Positions 1 to 7,975 of a DNA stretch of 64,000 nt are shown piece by piece. The notes beneath the pieces are model-generated. The model did not search any database and was not told the DNA's origin. It saw only the letters and a program-made list of their open reading frames with translations. Origin of the DNA: UBA11663 sp049616325 (GTDB lineage: Bacteria > Bacteroidota > Bacteroidia > Flavobacteriales_D > Sanyastnellaceae); NCBI GenBank assembly GCA_049616325.1, contig JBMZHG010000001.1, forward strand, positions 124,001 to 188,000, given 5' to 3'. How positions within the stretch are numbered: position 1 is the stretch's first letter; each line of letters opens with the position of its first letter. Position numbers and translations under genes: made by a program.

Positions 1-768
1 ATGAGGAGCCTAGAAATGGCGGTCGGGCACTTGGCCAACACCGCCGTGGACGTCCTCGTCACCGCCCCCATCAACAAAGACACCATCCGCCAAGCGGGGT
101 TTGCCTTTCCAGGCCACACCGAATACCTTGCCAGCGAGGCCGGCGTCGAGGACGTGTTGATGTTGCTTTGCTGCGACGGGCTGCGCATCGGCATGGTCAC
201 CGGGCACGTTGCCTTGAAAGACGTTTCAAGCAACCTCTCTGCCGAGGCCATCGTGAGCAAGCTGAGGCTCATGCACGACAGCTTGGTCAAGGACTTCGGC
301 TTGCCGAGCCCGCGAATCGCCGTGCTCGGATTGAATCCCCATGCCGGAGACAACGGGATGATGGGCGACGAAGAAAAACGCATCCTGGCACCGGCCATTC
401 AAAAAGCCGCCGAAGAAGGCATTTCGGCGCACGGACCGTACGCTGCGGACGGCTTCTTCGGCTCAGGTGCGTTCCGAAAGTTCGACGGTGTGCTGGCCAT
501 GTACCACGATCAGGGCCTGGCCCCGTTCAAGGCCCTGAGCTTCGGCCGCGGGGTCAATTTCACGGCCGGCCTGCCTGTCGTGCGCACCAGCCCCGACCAC
601 GGCACCGGGTTTGATATCGCCGGCCAAGGTCAAGCGAATGGCGACTCGTTCCGCGAAGCCCTTCGACTCGCATGCGATGTGCGATTAAACCGCGTCGAGC
701 ACCGCGAAATCGCATCTAGCCCGCTCGAAATCACCCCCCCGAAGCCCGAGTACCGCGCGCGGCGGTGA
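1..768 (+). CDS. pdxA: 4-hydroxythreonine-4-phosphate dehydrogenase, 5'-truncated by the window edge
   Basis: PdxA oxidises 4-phosphohydroxy-L-threonine in the DXP-dependent branch of pyridoxal 5'-phosphate synthesis and needs a divalent metal. The visible 255 residues carry the family signatures in order: TAPINK (fragment residues 21-26), GHTEY (38-42), GLNPHAG (110-116), YHDQGLAPFK (168-177) and TSPDHGT followed by DIAG (196-208). Full-length PdxA is about 330-350 residues, so roughly the first 80-100 are missing. The reading frame is open at base 1, so the ATG there is probably internal and not the true start. It ends 91 bp before yceD, which has its own promoter. Identification is secure; only the start is unknown. 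Confidence 0.95.
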   Translation: MRSLEMAVGHLANTAVDVLVTAPINKDTIRQAGFAFPGHTEYLASEAGVEDVLMLLCCDGLRIGMVTGHVALKDVSSNLSAEAIVSKLRLMHDSLVKDFGLPSPRIAVLGLNPHAGDNGMMGDEEKRILAPAIQKAAEEGISAHGPYAADGFFGSGAFRKFDGVLAMYHDQGLAPFKALSFGRGVNFTAGLPVVRTSPDHGTGFDIAGQGQANGDSFREALRLACDVRLNRVEHREIASSPLEITPPKPEYRARR

Positions 769-806
769 CCGAACAGGGAGTCCGGCAAAATACGCGGCCT
801 CACAGG

Positions 807-837
807 TTGGCAATTCCGACCGCTTTCGCTACCTTTG
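807..837 (+). promoter_or_regulatory. Bacteroidota-type promoter for yceD-rpmF
   Basis: A TTG at 807-809 is followed after 20 bp by TACCTTTG at 830-837, a perfect match to the TAnnTTTG -7 element. The start codon lies 22 nt further on. This is one of the few starts here with an SD-like GGAGG (853-857) in front of it. Confidence 0.7.
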
Positions 838-859
838 CACTCCCCAAAATCTGGAGGAC

Positions 860-1372
860 ATGGATTTGTTGGCCGATTACCGCATCCCTTTTGTGGGTTT
901 GAAGCCTGGAAAACATGAATTCCAAATGCGTGTGGACCCGGAGTTCTTTGCGTGTTTCCCCCATTCCGACGTGGACCAAGTTCACGGAGAAGTGCTCGTG
1001 GAGTTGGACAAACTCGACACCACGATGACCCTTCGCCTGACCTTGAATGCGGAAATAACGGCGCCTTGCGACCGTTGTTTGGACGACGTCAACGTTCCCC
1101 TGACCGGGAGCGAGCGTGTGTCGATTCGCTTTGGCGAAGAGACCGTGTACGACGACGAATTGTGGATCCTTGGTTCGAACGAGTACCAATTGAATGTGGC
1201 GGACGCCATCTTCGAGTTGGTCCATTTGGCCAAACCCACCCGCACCATCCATGAAAACGAAGACGACTGCGATTTGGACATGACCGAATGGCACGACGAT
1301 TCGCCGGAAGACGGAGACGACTCGCAGGACATCGACCCACGCTGGGCAGCATTAAAAGGACTCGACAACTAA
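860..1372 (+). CDS. yceD: YceD/DUF177 family protein (23S rRNA accumulation factor)
   Basis: This 170-residue protein belongs to the DUF177/YceD family, which is nearly always encoded just before rpmF and is linked to 23S rRNA accumulation. The family signature CDRCL sits near residue 74, followed by a strongly acidic C-terminal half with runs of Asp and Glu. The call rests on that Cys-x-x-Cys segment, the length, the acidic tail and the position only 6 bp upstream of rpmF. The start ATG has an SD-like GGAGG 5 nt upstream and a good promoter further up. The molecular activity of the family is not settled. Confidence 0.85.
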   Translation: MDLLADYRIPFVGLKPGKHEFQMRVDPEFFACFPHSDVDQVHGEVLVELDKLDTTMTLRLTLNAEITAPCDRCLDDVNVPLTGSERVSIRFGEETVYDDELWILGSNEYQLNVADAIFELVHLAKPTRTIHENEDDCDLDMTEWHDDSPEDGDDSQDIDPRWAALKGLDN

Positions 1373-1378
1373 CGCACT

Positions 1379-1567
1379 ATGGCACATCCCAAGAGACGGC
1401 AAAGCAAGACGCGTACGCGCAAGCGCCGCACCCACGACGCCCTGACGGCGGCCAACGTGAGCACCTGTCCAACGACAGGCCAACCTCACATGTTCCACCG
1501 CGCCCACTGGCACGAGGGCAAGCTCTACTACAAGGGCAAAGTGGTGATGGAGCGCGAAGAGGCGTAA
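1379..1567 (+). CDS. rpmF: 50S ribosomal protein L32
   Basis: A 62-residue basic protein starting MAHPKRRQSKTRTRKRR, the standard N-terminus of bL32, which binds the large subunit near the exit side of 23S rRNA. It keeps the C-P-T-T-G segment and the H-R-A-H-W-H motif typical of Bacteroidota L32. It has only one cysteine and therefore lacks the four-cysteine zinc site found in some bacterial L32 proteins. It is co-transcribed with yceD (6 bp gap), and a strong terminator follows 39 bp after the stop. Confidence 0.97.
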   Translation: MAHPKRRQSKTRTRKRRTHDALTAANVSTCPTTGQPHMFHRAHWHEGKLYYKGKVVMEREEA

Positions 1568-1606
1568 GCCGAAGTGCGACATTGAACGTGGGCTTTCGGG
1601 CCTGGC

Positions 1607-1635
1607 AAAAAGGATTCCCAACGGAATCCTTTTTT
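1607..1635 (+). terminator. Rho-independent terminator after rpmF
   Basis: A 12-bp perfect stem (AAAAAGGATTCC at 1607-1618, GGAATCCTTTTT at 1623-1634) with the 4-nt loop CAAC runs directly into T residues. It closes the yceD-rpmF transcript and insulates fabH, which has its own promoter. Confidence 0.93.
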
Positions 1636-1708
1636 CATGTCGAGACTTTTCCACGTCACGCGTTGAAGACTCGGCCCCATTTCAAACATCTGGCCTGATT
1701 TCACCTTC

Positions 1709-1716
1709 TACCTTTG
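1709..1716 (+). promoter_or_regulatory. -7 promoter element of fabH
   Basis: TACCTTTG matches TAnnTTTG exactly and lies 21 nt before the ATG at 1738. An in-frame TTG at 1714 falls inside this box and so cannot be the translation start. Confidence 0.7.
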
Positions 1717-1737
1717 GCGCTTATTCACTCTCAGCCC

Positions 1738-2730
1738 ATGCCTGCTGCCATCACCTGCGTCGCCGGATACTTGCCCGACGACAAGCTCACCAACGCGGAC
1801 CTCGAAAAGATGGTCGACACCTCCGACGAATGGATCCGGACGCGCACCGGAATCGAGGAGCGACGCATCTTAAAAGACCCTGACAAGGCGACCTCAGACA
1901 TGGGCGCCGAAGCGGTAAAATTGCTTTGCGCCAAATCCGGCCTCGACCCCGCTGACATTGACCTCATCATTTGCGCAACCGTCACCCCAGACATGCTGTT
2001 CCCCTCAACGGCCAACCTCATTGGCCACAAGGCGGGCGCGACCAAAGCATGGGGGTTTGACCTCAGTGCCGCGTGCAGCGGCTTTTTGTTTGCGCTGAAC
2101 ACGGGCGCCCAGTTCGTGGAAAGCGGAACCGCCAAAAACGTCGTCGTCGTCGGCGCCGACAAGATGTCTTCCATCATCGACTACACCGATCGGACGACGT
2201 GCGTGTTGTTTGGGGATGGTGCGGCCGCCGTGCTCCTTCAAAAGGACGAGGGCGACTGCGGCATCCTGGACGCCAAGCTTCACTCGGACGGAGCCGGCGG
2301 CAACTTCTTGTGCATGCCGGCCGGCGGTTCGTTGCGTCCGGCCAGCCACGAAACGGTGGATGCGAAACAGCACTACATTTTCCAGGACGGACAGCCTGTC
2401 TTCAAGGCGGCGGTGACAAGCATGGCCGACGTCAGCTACGAAGTCATGGAACGCAACGGCCTCACGGCAGACGACGTGGCATGGCTCGTGCCTCACCAAG
2501 CAAACCTGCGCATCATCGACGCGACCCAGCGTCGCACCGGCCTTCCCCACGAAAAGGTCATGATCAACATTCAGAAATACGGCAACACGACCGCCGCCAC
2601 CATTCCGCTGTGCCTCTACGATTGGGAGTCGCAACTGAAACGAGGCGACAACCTCATTTTAGCGGCCTTCGGAGGCGGCTTCACCTGGGGAGCTGTGTAC
2701 GTCAAATGGGCGTACGACGGTTCAAACTGA
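1738..2730 (+). CDS. fabH: Beta-ketoacyl-ACP synthase III
   Basis: FabH condenses acetyl-CoA (or another short acyl-CoA) with malonyl-ACP to start fatty-acid synthesis. The 330-residue protein has the Cys-His-Asn triad: Cys113 in AACSGF, His253 in VPHQAN and Asn283 in YGNTTAAT. The N-terminal half contains the DEWIRTRTGI motif of KAS III. I chose ATG 1738 because the only upstream candidate, TTG 1714, overlaps the -7 box. It sits upstream of accB-accC, so the neighbourhood supplies both malonyl-CoA and the first condensation. Branched- or straight-chain primer preference cannot be read from the sequence. Confidence 0.96.
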   Translation: MPAAITCVAGYLPDDKLTNADLEKMVDTSDEWIRTRTGIEERRILKDPDKATSDMGAEAVKLLCAKSGLDPADIDLIICATVTPDMLFPSTANLIGHKAGATKAWGFDLSAACSGFLFALNTGAQFVESGTAKNVVVVGADKMSSIIDYTDRTTCVLFGDGAAAVLLQKDEGDCGILDAKLHSDGAGGNFLCMPAGGSLRPASHETVDAKQHYIFQDGQPVFKAAVTSMADVSYEVMERNGLTADDVAWLVPHQANLRIIDATQRRTGLPHEKVMINIQKYGNTTAATIPLCLYDWESQLKRGDNLILAAFGGGFTWGAVYVKWAYDGSN

Positions 2731-2752
2731 CCTTCATTCACAGCCCCTGAAC

Positions 2753-2760
2753 TACCTTTC
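2753..2760 (+). promoter_or_regulatory. -7 promoter element of accB-accC
   Basis: TACCTTTC, one mismatch from TAnnTTTG, lies 20 nt before the accB ATG in the short fabH-accB gap. It suggests accBC can be transcribed separately from fabH. Confidence 0.55.
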
Positions 2761-2780
2761 CCCCGCAAAACCTCTCCGAC

Positions 2781-3299
2781 ATGAAACTGACGGAAATTCA
2801 AGACCTTATCAAGTTTGTCGCCCGAGCGGGCGTCACTGAGGTAGAAATCGAACAGAAAGATTTCAAACTCACCATCAAATCTGAAATGCCCAAAGGGCGT
2901 GGCAAGAAAGAGGAAACCGTGGTGCAAACCATCCAGGTGCCAGCTGCCGTGCCTCAGGCCGTCGTTGCGGCTCCTGCCCCTGTGGCCGCGGCTCCTGCTC
3001 CCGCGGCACCCGCAGCGGCTGCCGCTCCCGCGTCAACGCCTGCAGAAGACACCAGCAACTTGATCGAAATCAAGTCGCCCATGATTGGCACGTTCTACCG
3101 CCGTCCTTCCCCAGACAAAGACGTGTTCGCTGAGGTGGGAGACGTCATCAAGACAGGTGACACCGTGTGCGTCATCGAAGCGATGAAACTCTTCAACGAG
3201 ATTGAGTCGGAAGTTCAGGGCAAGATTGTCAAGGTTCTCGTGGACGACAATTCACCTGTGGAATACGACCAGCCGTTGTTCCTCGTCGACCCTTCGTGA
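2781..3299 (+). CDS. accB: Acetyl-CoA carboxylase biotin carboxyl carrier protein
   Basis: BCCP carries the biotin that shuttles CO2 between biotin carboxylase and carboxyltransferase. Of 172 residues, the first 50 form the dimerisation region, about 52-90 are a flexible Ala/Pro linker, and the C-terminal domain holds EAMKLFNE with the biotinylated Lys136. Length and layout are typical of stand-alone AccB. accC follows 21 bp downstream, the usual accBC pairing. The low-complexity linker is a normal feature of the family. Confidence 0.96.
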   Translation: MKLTEIQDLIKFVARAGVTEVEIEQKDFKLTIKSEMPKGRGKKEETVVQTIQVPAAVPQAVVAAPAPVAAAPAPAAPAAAAAPASTPAEDTSNLIEIKSPMIGTFYRRPSPDKDVFAEVGDVIKTGDTVCVIEAMKLFNEIESEVQGKIVKVLVDDNSPVEYDQPLFLVDPS

Positions 3300-3320
3300 A
3301 CCTGAACCGACCCTGACCGC

Positions 3321-4655
3321 ATGTTCAAGAAAATTTTGATCGCCAACCGCGGGGAAATTGCGCTCCGTGTGATTCGCACGTGCCGAGAGATGGGCATTTC
3401 CACCGTTGCCGTGTATTCCACGGCCGACCGAGACAGCTTGCATGTCCGCTTCGCCGACGAAGCAGTGTGCATTGGCCCTGCACCCTCAGCGCAGAGCTAC
3501 CTGAACATCCCCAACATCATCGCCGCTGCGGAAATCACCAACGCGGACGCCATTCACCCGGGATACGGCTTCTTGTCTGAAAACGCCAACTTCTCGCGCG
3601 TGTGCGCTGAGAACGACATCAAGTTCATTGGTGCAAGCCCGGAGATGATCAACGCCATGGGCGACAAGGCTTCGGCCAAATCCACCATGAAAGCCGCTGG
3701 CGTTCCAACGATTCCTGGAAGCGAAGGCATTCTCGCCGACTTCGACGAGGCGAAGGAATGCGCCCACGAAATCGGCTACCCCATCATGCTCAAGGCCACT
3801 GCCGGAGGAGGTGGTAAGGGGATGCAGCTGTGCAACAACGACGAAGAATTGGCCGAAGGCTGGGAAAAGACTCGGCGTGAGGCTGGAGCGGCGTTTGGCA
3901 ACGACGGAATGTACATGGAAAAATTTGTGGTGGAACCGCGCCACATTGAAATCCAAATCGCTTCCGACCGACGAGGCAAGGCGTGCCACTTGAGCGAACG
4001 CGACTGCTCCATCCAACGCCGCCACCAAAAGTTGGTCGAAGAGACACCTTCTCCCTACATGACGGACAAGCTCCGTGACGCCATGGGCGAAGCCGCCATC
4101 AAGGCAGCCGAAGCGGTGAAGTACGAAGGGGTGGGCACGGTGGAGTTCCTCGTGGATGCCGACCGCAACTTTTACTTCATGGAGATGAACACTCGAATCC
4201 AGGTGGAGCATACCATCACGGAGGAGGTTATCGACTACGATTTGATCAAAGAACAAATCAAGTTGGCCGCGGGTGAGAAAATCAGCGGCCGCAACCATTA
4301 CCCCAAGTTGCACAGCATCCAATGCCGCATCAACGCGGAGGACCCCGACCGCAATTGGGCCCCAAGCCCCGGGCGCATCACCGATTACCACGCACCTGGT
4401 GGACACGGCGTTCGCGTGGATACCCACGCTTACGCTGGATACATGATCCCGCCGCACTACGACAGCATGATCAGCAAGCTGATTGTCGTCGCTCAGACCC
4501 GTGAGGAGGCAATCACCAAGATGCAGCGTGCGCTGGACGAGTACATCATTGAAGGCGTGAAAACCACCATTCCCTTCCACCAAAGGCTGATGAAGAACCC
4601 GCGCTTCCGCAGCGGAGACTTCACGACCAAATTCTTGGAAGAGGAAAACGTGTAA
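3321..4655 (+). CDS. accC: Acetyl-CoA carboxylase, biotin carboxylase subunit
   Basis: AccC uses ATP and bicarbonate to carboxylate the biotin on AccB. The 444-residue protein starts FKKILIANRGEIALR, has the ATP-grasp glycine-rich loop AGGGGKGMQ (about 161-169) and the catalytic segment EMNTRIQVEHTITE (near 288-301). Full length for a monofunctional subunit. It forms an operon with accB. A hairpin (4680-4704) and a converging gene follow it. Confidence 0.97.
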   Translation: MFKKILIANRGEIALRVIRTCREMGISTVAVYSTADRDSLHVRFADEAVCIGPAPSAQSYLNIPNIIAAAEITNADAIHPGYGFLSENANFSRVCAENDIKFIGASPEMINAMGDKASAKSTMKAAGVPTIPGSEGILADFDEAKECAHEIGYPIMLKATAGGGGKGMQLCNNDEELAEGWEKTRREAGAAFGNDGMYMEKFVVEPRHIEIQIASDRRGKACHLSERDCSIQRRHQKLVEETPSPYMTDKLRDAMGEAAIKAAEAVKYEGVGTVEFLVDADRNFYFMEMNTRIQVEHTITEEVIDYDLIKEQIKLAAGEKISGRNHYPKLHSIQCRINAEDPDRNWAPSPGRITDYHAPGGHGVRVDTHAYAGYMIPPHYDSMISKLIVVAQTREEAITKMQRALDEYIIEGVKTTIPFHQRLMKNPRFRSGDFTTKFLEEENV

Positions 4656-4679
4656 GCGCGCCCTTCACAACCGCATTCG

Positions 4680-4704
4680 AACGCCTGGCCACGAGCCGGG
4701 CGTT
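4680..4704. terminator. Hairpin between accC and rfaE2 (possible bidirectional terminator)
   Basis: AACGCCTGGC (4680-4689) pairs with GCCGGGCGTT (4695-4704) across a 5-nt loop with one G-T wobble. It lies between two converging genes. Neither side has a long T tract, so its strength as an intrinsic terminator is uncertain. Confidence 0.5.
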
Positions 4705-4711
4705 TGTGCGT

Positions 4712-5215
4712 TTAAGAGGTTCGAATCCGGTTCAGGGTGGCCGTGGTGCTTTGGCCGGGGACGAGCGGAACAGCAACGGACCGACCTCCCCAAGACGCCA
4801 CTTCCTCGCTTCCCACCATGTAAGCAGGATCGTCGGGGTCCGTGCATGCCGGATTGTAATCCCCTCCCTTGACCAACACGTCCGGCTTCAAGGCCTTGAC
4901 CACGAGGAGCGGGGTGTCTTCTTCGAACACCAACACCGCATCCACACAACGGAGCGCAGCGAGCAGCCGGGCGCGGCTGGCTTCAGCGTGGATGGGACGG
5001 TCGTTCCCCTTGCCAAGGCGCTTCACACTGGCATCGGAGTTGACCCCGACCACGAGACGATCACCTTCGGCTGCCGCCCGCTCAAGCACCTCCACATGCC
5101 CCACGTGAAGCACGTCAAACACCCCGTTGGTGAACACGACTTTGAGACCCTGCGCCTTCCATTTCTGGACGCGGGAAGCGACAGCTTCGCGGGAGTCCAC
5201 TCGTGTGTCAGCCAC
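4712..5215 (-). CDS. rfaE2: D-glycero-beta-D-manno-heptose 1-phosphate adenylyltransferase (stand-alone RfaE domain II)
   Basis: Transfers AMP to heptose 1-phosphate to give ADP-heptose for lipopolysaccharide inner core. The 167 residues form one nucleotidyltransferase domain: TNGVFDVLHVGHV (29-41) with the HxGH signature at 37-40, then VGVNSD and a C-terminal QSTTATL segment. It lacks the kinase half found in fused HldE, so the heptose kinase must be encoded elsewhere. The start overlaps the stop of the upstream flippase-like gene by 8 nt, and gmhA of the same pathway is at 61632. Confidence 0.92.
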   Translation of the reverse strand: MADTRVDSREAVASRVQKWKAQGLKVVFTNGVFDVLHVGHVEVLERAAAEGDRLVVGVNSDASVKRLGKGNDRPIHAEASRARLLAALRCVDAVLVFEEDTPLLVVKALKPDVLVKGGDYNPACTDPDDPAYMVGSEEVASWGGRSVAVPLVPGQSTTATLNRIRTS

Positions 5216-6173
5216 GGCGCATGCGATGAAAGAACAACACGATGTACCCGAGGCCGCCGGTGAGGACGATCATCGCGGTTTGGGTGAGCCACACCACGTT
5301 GGCCACAGCAAACCCCACATCGCCAACAAAACCTACAGCAGCAAAGCCCAAAGACACGGCCCAATGGTACGAGCCGATGCCACCGGGGGCAGGCAAAACC
5401 ATTCCAAAGCCACCGGCCACCATTACCAAGACCGCATCCGTCCACCCGATGGTGCTCACCGCCGGTATGGCCTTGAACAGCACGTAGGACATGAAGAAAT
5501 ACATGGCCCAGATGAAAACGGTGTGCACCAAAAACATCGCGCGCTTCTCCATGCCCAACACGCTGCGGATGCCCGTGCCGATGCCTTGCAGAAATCCTGC
5601 GATTTTGCCCAACAATCCAGTTCGATTGTATTGACGTGACACCCACCAAAGGGCAACCAAGCCTCCGGCCCCCAACGCGGCGGCAACAGCCAACGTGGTG
5701 GTGGCGGGAAGCTGGGCCTTTTCCATCAAAGCCAAGAAGGCATCGAGGTTGGTGAAAAGCGCAAACCCCACGAGGCCAAACAGCATCACAAAGTCCACCA
5801 CCCGCTCGGTGATGACCGTGCCCAGCAATTGATCGACAGGAATGTCGTCGGTTTGGTTCAATGCGGCGCAACGCGCTACCTCACCTGAGCGTGGGACGAA
5901 GGCGTTGGCGAAGTAAGAGAAGGCCACGGCGTGCACACTTCGGCCCGGGGCGGGGTGATGTCCCATGGGAGCAAGCAGCAAATTCCAGCGCAGTCCGCGT
6001 GACACGATGGCGAGGTAGCCCATAACAAAAGACGCGGCAACGCCCCACCACTGTGCGGAGCGCATGTCATGCATCAGGCCTTCCGGGTCCTCGACTCCCT
6101 GCATCGCCAGCCAAAAAAGGCCGAGTCCAATGCCAAAGAAGACGAGGTAGGTCAGCCCTTTGCGCAAGGTCAT
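5208..6173 (-). CDS. Flippase-like / lysylphosphatidylglycerol synthase TM family membrane protein (UPF0104)
   Basis: A 321-residue polytopic inner-membrane protein of the UPF0104/YbhN type. Several hydrophobic helices are visible from residue 5 on, with the family segment RSGEVARC near residue 90 and a P-APGGIGSYHW motif in the C-terminal third. I start it at ATG 6173, where ATG and the panD stop TGA overlap as ATGA, a sign of coupling. The larger frame upstream lies within panD. Family members are associated with lipid head-group handling or export, but the substrate cannot be read here. Its neighbours panD and rfaE2 do not suggest one. Confidence 0.8.
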   Translation of the reverse strand: MTLRKGLTYLVFFGIGLGLFWLAMQGVEDPEGLMHDMRSAQWWGVAASFVMGYLAIVSRGLRWNLLLAPMGHHPAPGRSVHAVAFSYFANAFVPRSGEVARCAALNQTDDIPVDQLLGTVITERVVDFVMLFGLVGFALFTNLDAFLALMEKAQLPATTTLAVAAALGAGGLVALWWVSRQYNRTGLLGKIAGFLQGIGTGIRSVLGMEKRAMFLVHTVFIWAMYFFMSYVLFKAIPAVSTIGWTDAVLVMVAGGFGMVLPAPGGIGSYHWAVSLGFAAVGFVGDVGFAVANVVWLTQTAMIVLTGGLGYIVLFFHRMRRG

Positions 6174-6520
6174 GTCAAGCGGTTCGTCGCCGTATCTGGA
6201 AAGAGCACGGTGGGTTGGAACGACTTGGCCTCCTCCACCGTCATCATGCCGTAGGCAATGACAATGACCACGTCTCCGGGCTGAACTCGACGGGCTGCAG
6301 GGCCGTTGAGGCACACCTGTCCGGTGCCGCGTTCGCCTGTGATGACGTAAGTCTCCAGCCGTTCGCCGTTGTTGAGGTTCACGATTTGTACGCGCTCTCC
6401 TTCCACAAGGCCTGCCGCCTCAATGAGATCCGGGTCGAGGGAGATGCTGCCGATGTAGTTCAAATCCGCCTGGGTGACCGTAAGGCGGTGCAGCTTAGCG
6501 CGCATGACGTTGATGAGCAT
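6170..6520 (-). CDS. panD: Aspartate 1-decarboxylase proenzyme
   Basis: PanD makes beta-alanine for pantothenate and CoA. The 116-residue proenzyme self-cleaves between Gly24 and Ser25 (in NYIGSISLD) to form the pyruvoyl cofactor; that motif is intact. A catalytic-site Tyr (in ETYVITGERG) and the GAARRV-like segment NGPAARRVQPGD are present. It is the first gene of a coupled set panD, UPF0104, rfaE2. Its -7 box ends 4 nt before the ATG and overlaps the stop codon of the OmpA-family gene. Confidence 0.96.
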   Translation of the reverse strand: MLINVMRAKLHRLTVTQADLNYIGSISLDPDLIEAAGLVEGERVQIVNLNNGERLETYVITGERGTGQVCLNGPAARRVQPGDVVIVIAYGMMTVEEAKSFQPTVLFPDTATNRLT

Positions 6521-6524
6521 GGCG

Positions 6525-6532
6525 CGAAATTA
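6525..6532 (-). promoter_or_regulatory. -7 promoter element of panD overlapping the upstream stop codon
   Basis: On the minus strand TAATTTCG ends 4 nt before the panD ATG. Its first three bases are the TAA stop of the OmpA-family gene. The spacing implies a leaderless or near-leaderless message. Confidence 0.6.
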
Positions 6533-7975
6533 CTGCATTGCGGGGACCCAACGCACCTCAACGCGGCGGTTTTGGGTCGGGTCGTCGCCGAGGGGTTGTG
6601 TGCTGCCCAATGCTCGGACTTCCACACGCCCTTCCGGCCATTTCGAAAGGGCTTGCAATTGCGTGGCAACGTACTCTGCGCGGGCGCGGCTCAGTGCCGC
6701 GTTGACGTCGTCCGTGCCGGACGCGTCGGTGTGGCCTGTGACGAGAAGGAAGCCCTGTTCCGGAAACGACTGAATTCCCTTGGCCCACGTGAGGAAAGGT
6801 CGCCAGGAGTCGGAGGTTGGGGTTGGCGAGCCGCGTTCGTAGCTGAGGATGGCGAGGGTGGACGTGGGCCAGGTGCTTCCGTCCTGACCTCGGTGGTCCT
6901 GGATCTCCGTGATTGGATCGAGGGGCAAGAACACAAATTCCCAGCCTCGGTCGGCCCGCAATTCGTAGGTCCGGACGACTCGGCCGTCGGGAGCTCGGAT
7001 TTCAGCGAGGGCACGAACGCTGGGCGAAGGGAGCACCGAGCCGCGAAGCCACTGCACCGTCCAGGCCCGTCCCGAAGGCAGGTCACCAATCGAGGCGCAG
7101 CCCTCCGCGCCCGTGTTCACTTGCCGCACCACGTTCCGCGAGGCGACTTCCCGAATGGCGATGTCTTGGTCTCGAGCCGGGATGTCGCCGATTCGCAAGC
7201 ACAGGGACCACCCCGCACCGAGCACGGCTTCAGGGGCCGGCGCCTGAATGCGATGAACGGCGACGTGCTCGTCCGCAGAACTTCGTCCAGAAACCCACGT
7301 CCATCCCGGACCCACCGTCACAGCGGACAGCACTTCCATGGGGAGGTTGGGGAGGTCGGTGCGGGCCTCGGCGCGAAGCCACTGGGTCACGGCGCGCGAG
7401 GTGTGCAGTTGGAACTTCCCGGTTCGGTTGGAGGAAAAGACCACGTCCCGGCCTTCCCAATGTGGAAAGACCTCGTCCGCTTCGGTGTTCAACCCGTCGA
7501 GCGGCAGGGGCGCTGTCCACGTCTCGCGTCCCCCTGGAACGCGGCTCGGACGTCGATGGGACAAAAACAAATCCAGGTCGTCCCCTTCCCGTCGCGCCGA
7601 AATCAGAGCCAAATTCCCGCTCGGGTGCATCGCAACGTGCTGGACTCCAGTCAAGTTGGCCCACGCCTCAACGTTCAAGGGCCGCAACTGCTCTTCGACC
7701 AAGGCTCCGCCCAACCTCGGGGCCGAATGCACCGTCCAAGAGTCGCGAATCGCATCTTCTAACGACAAACCGGGCGCCCCCAACGCCACGTAAACGTGGT
7801 CCGAGTCGGCCCCGAGGACCACCGCGTGGCGATCCGGTGCCCACCCTTCAGCAGGTTGTGCATGCGCGACCGTGCCCTGCAGGATCAGGACCGTCAACAT
7901 GACCCAAGCCGAGAGTCGACCCACGAGTCGAGCAACGGGTTGAATCGAAGTCACGAAGGGTTGGAGGAGCGCCAT
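6530..7975 (-). CDS. Secreted PD40/OmpA-family cell-envelope protein
   Basis: About 481 residues. A signal peptide (Arg-containing start, hydrophobic stretch, cleavage likely after AHA near residue 38) is followed by a long region with beta-propeller-like strands such as HPSGNLALIS and VVFSSNRTGKF. The C-terminal 100 residues are an OmpA-like peptidoglycan-binding domain, with TGHTDASG and ending NRRVEVRW. The architecture suits anchoring an outer-membrane or periplasmic complex to peptidoglycan, as in other Bacteroidota PD40-OmpA proteins. ATG 7975 overlaps the upstream gene by 25 nt. A GTG at 7954 giving a GTGA overlap is an equally good start. Confidence 0.8.
   Translation of the reverse strand: MALLQPFVTSIQPVARLVGRLSAWVMLTVLILQGTVAHAQPAEGWAPDRHAVVLGADSDHVYVALGAPGLSLEDAIRDSWTVHSAPRLGGALVEEQLRPLNVEAWANLTGVQHVAMHPSGNLALISARREGDDLDLFLSHRRPSRVPGGRETWTAPLPLDGLNTEADEVFPHWEGRDVVFSSNRTGKFQLHTSRAVTQWLRAEARTDLPNLPMEVLSAVTVGPGWTWVSGRSSADEHVAVHRIQAPAPEAVLGAGWSLCLRIGDIPARDQDIAIREVASRNVVRQVNTGAEGCASIGDLPSGRAWTVQWLRGSVLPSPSVRALAEIRAPDGRVVRTYELRADRGWEFVFLPLDPITEIQDHRGQDGSTWPTSTLAILSYERGSPTPTSDSWRPFLTWAKGIQSFPEQGFLLVTGHTDASGTDDVNAALSRARAEYVATQLQALSKWPEGRVEVRALGSTQPLGDDPTQNRRVEVRWVPAMQ

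Noticed and set aside
1714..1737. Upstream TTG start for fabH
   Set aside because: The TTG is part of the TACCTTTG promoter box, so it is unlikely to be in the mRNA.
2932..3050. Ala/Pro-rich repetitive DNA in accB (and similarly at 45700-45800 in sucB)
   Set aside because: These are the normal flexible linkers of BCCP and of E2 enzymes, not repeats of another kind.
6053..7762. 569-codon open frame on the plus strand opposite the OmpA-family gene
   Set aside because: It is antisense to a well-supported gene, Arg/Pro/His-rich, with no recognisable domain. Long shadow frames are expected in GC-rich coding DNA.
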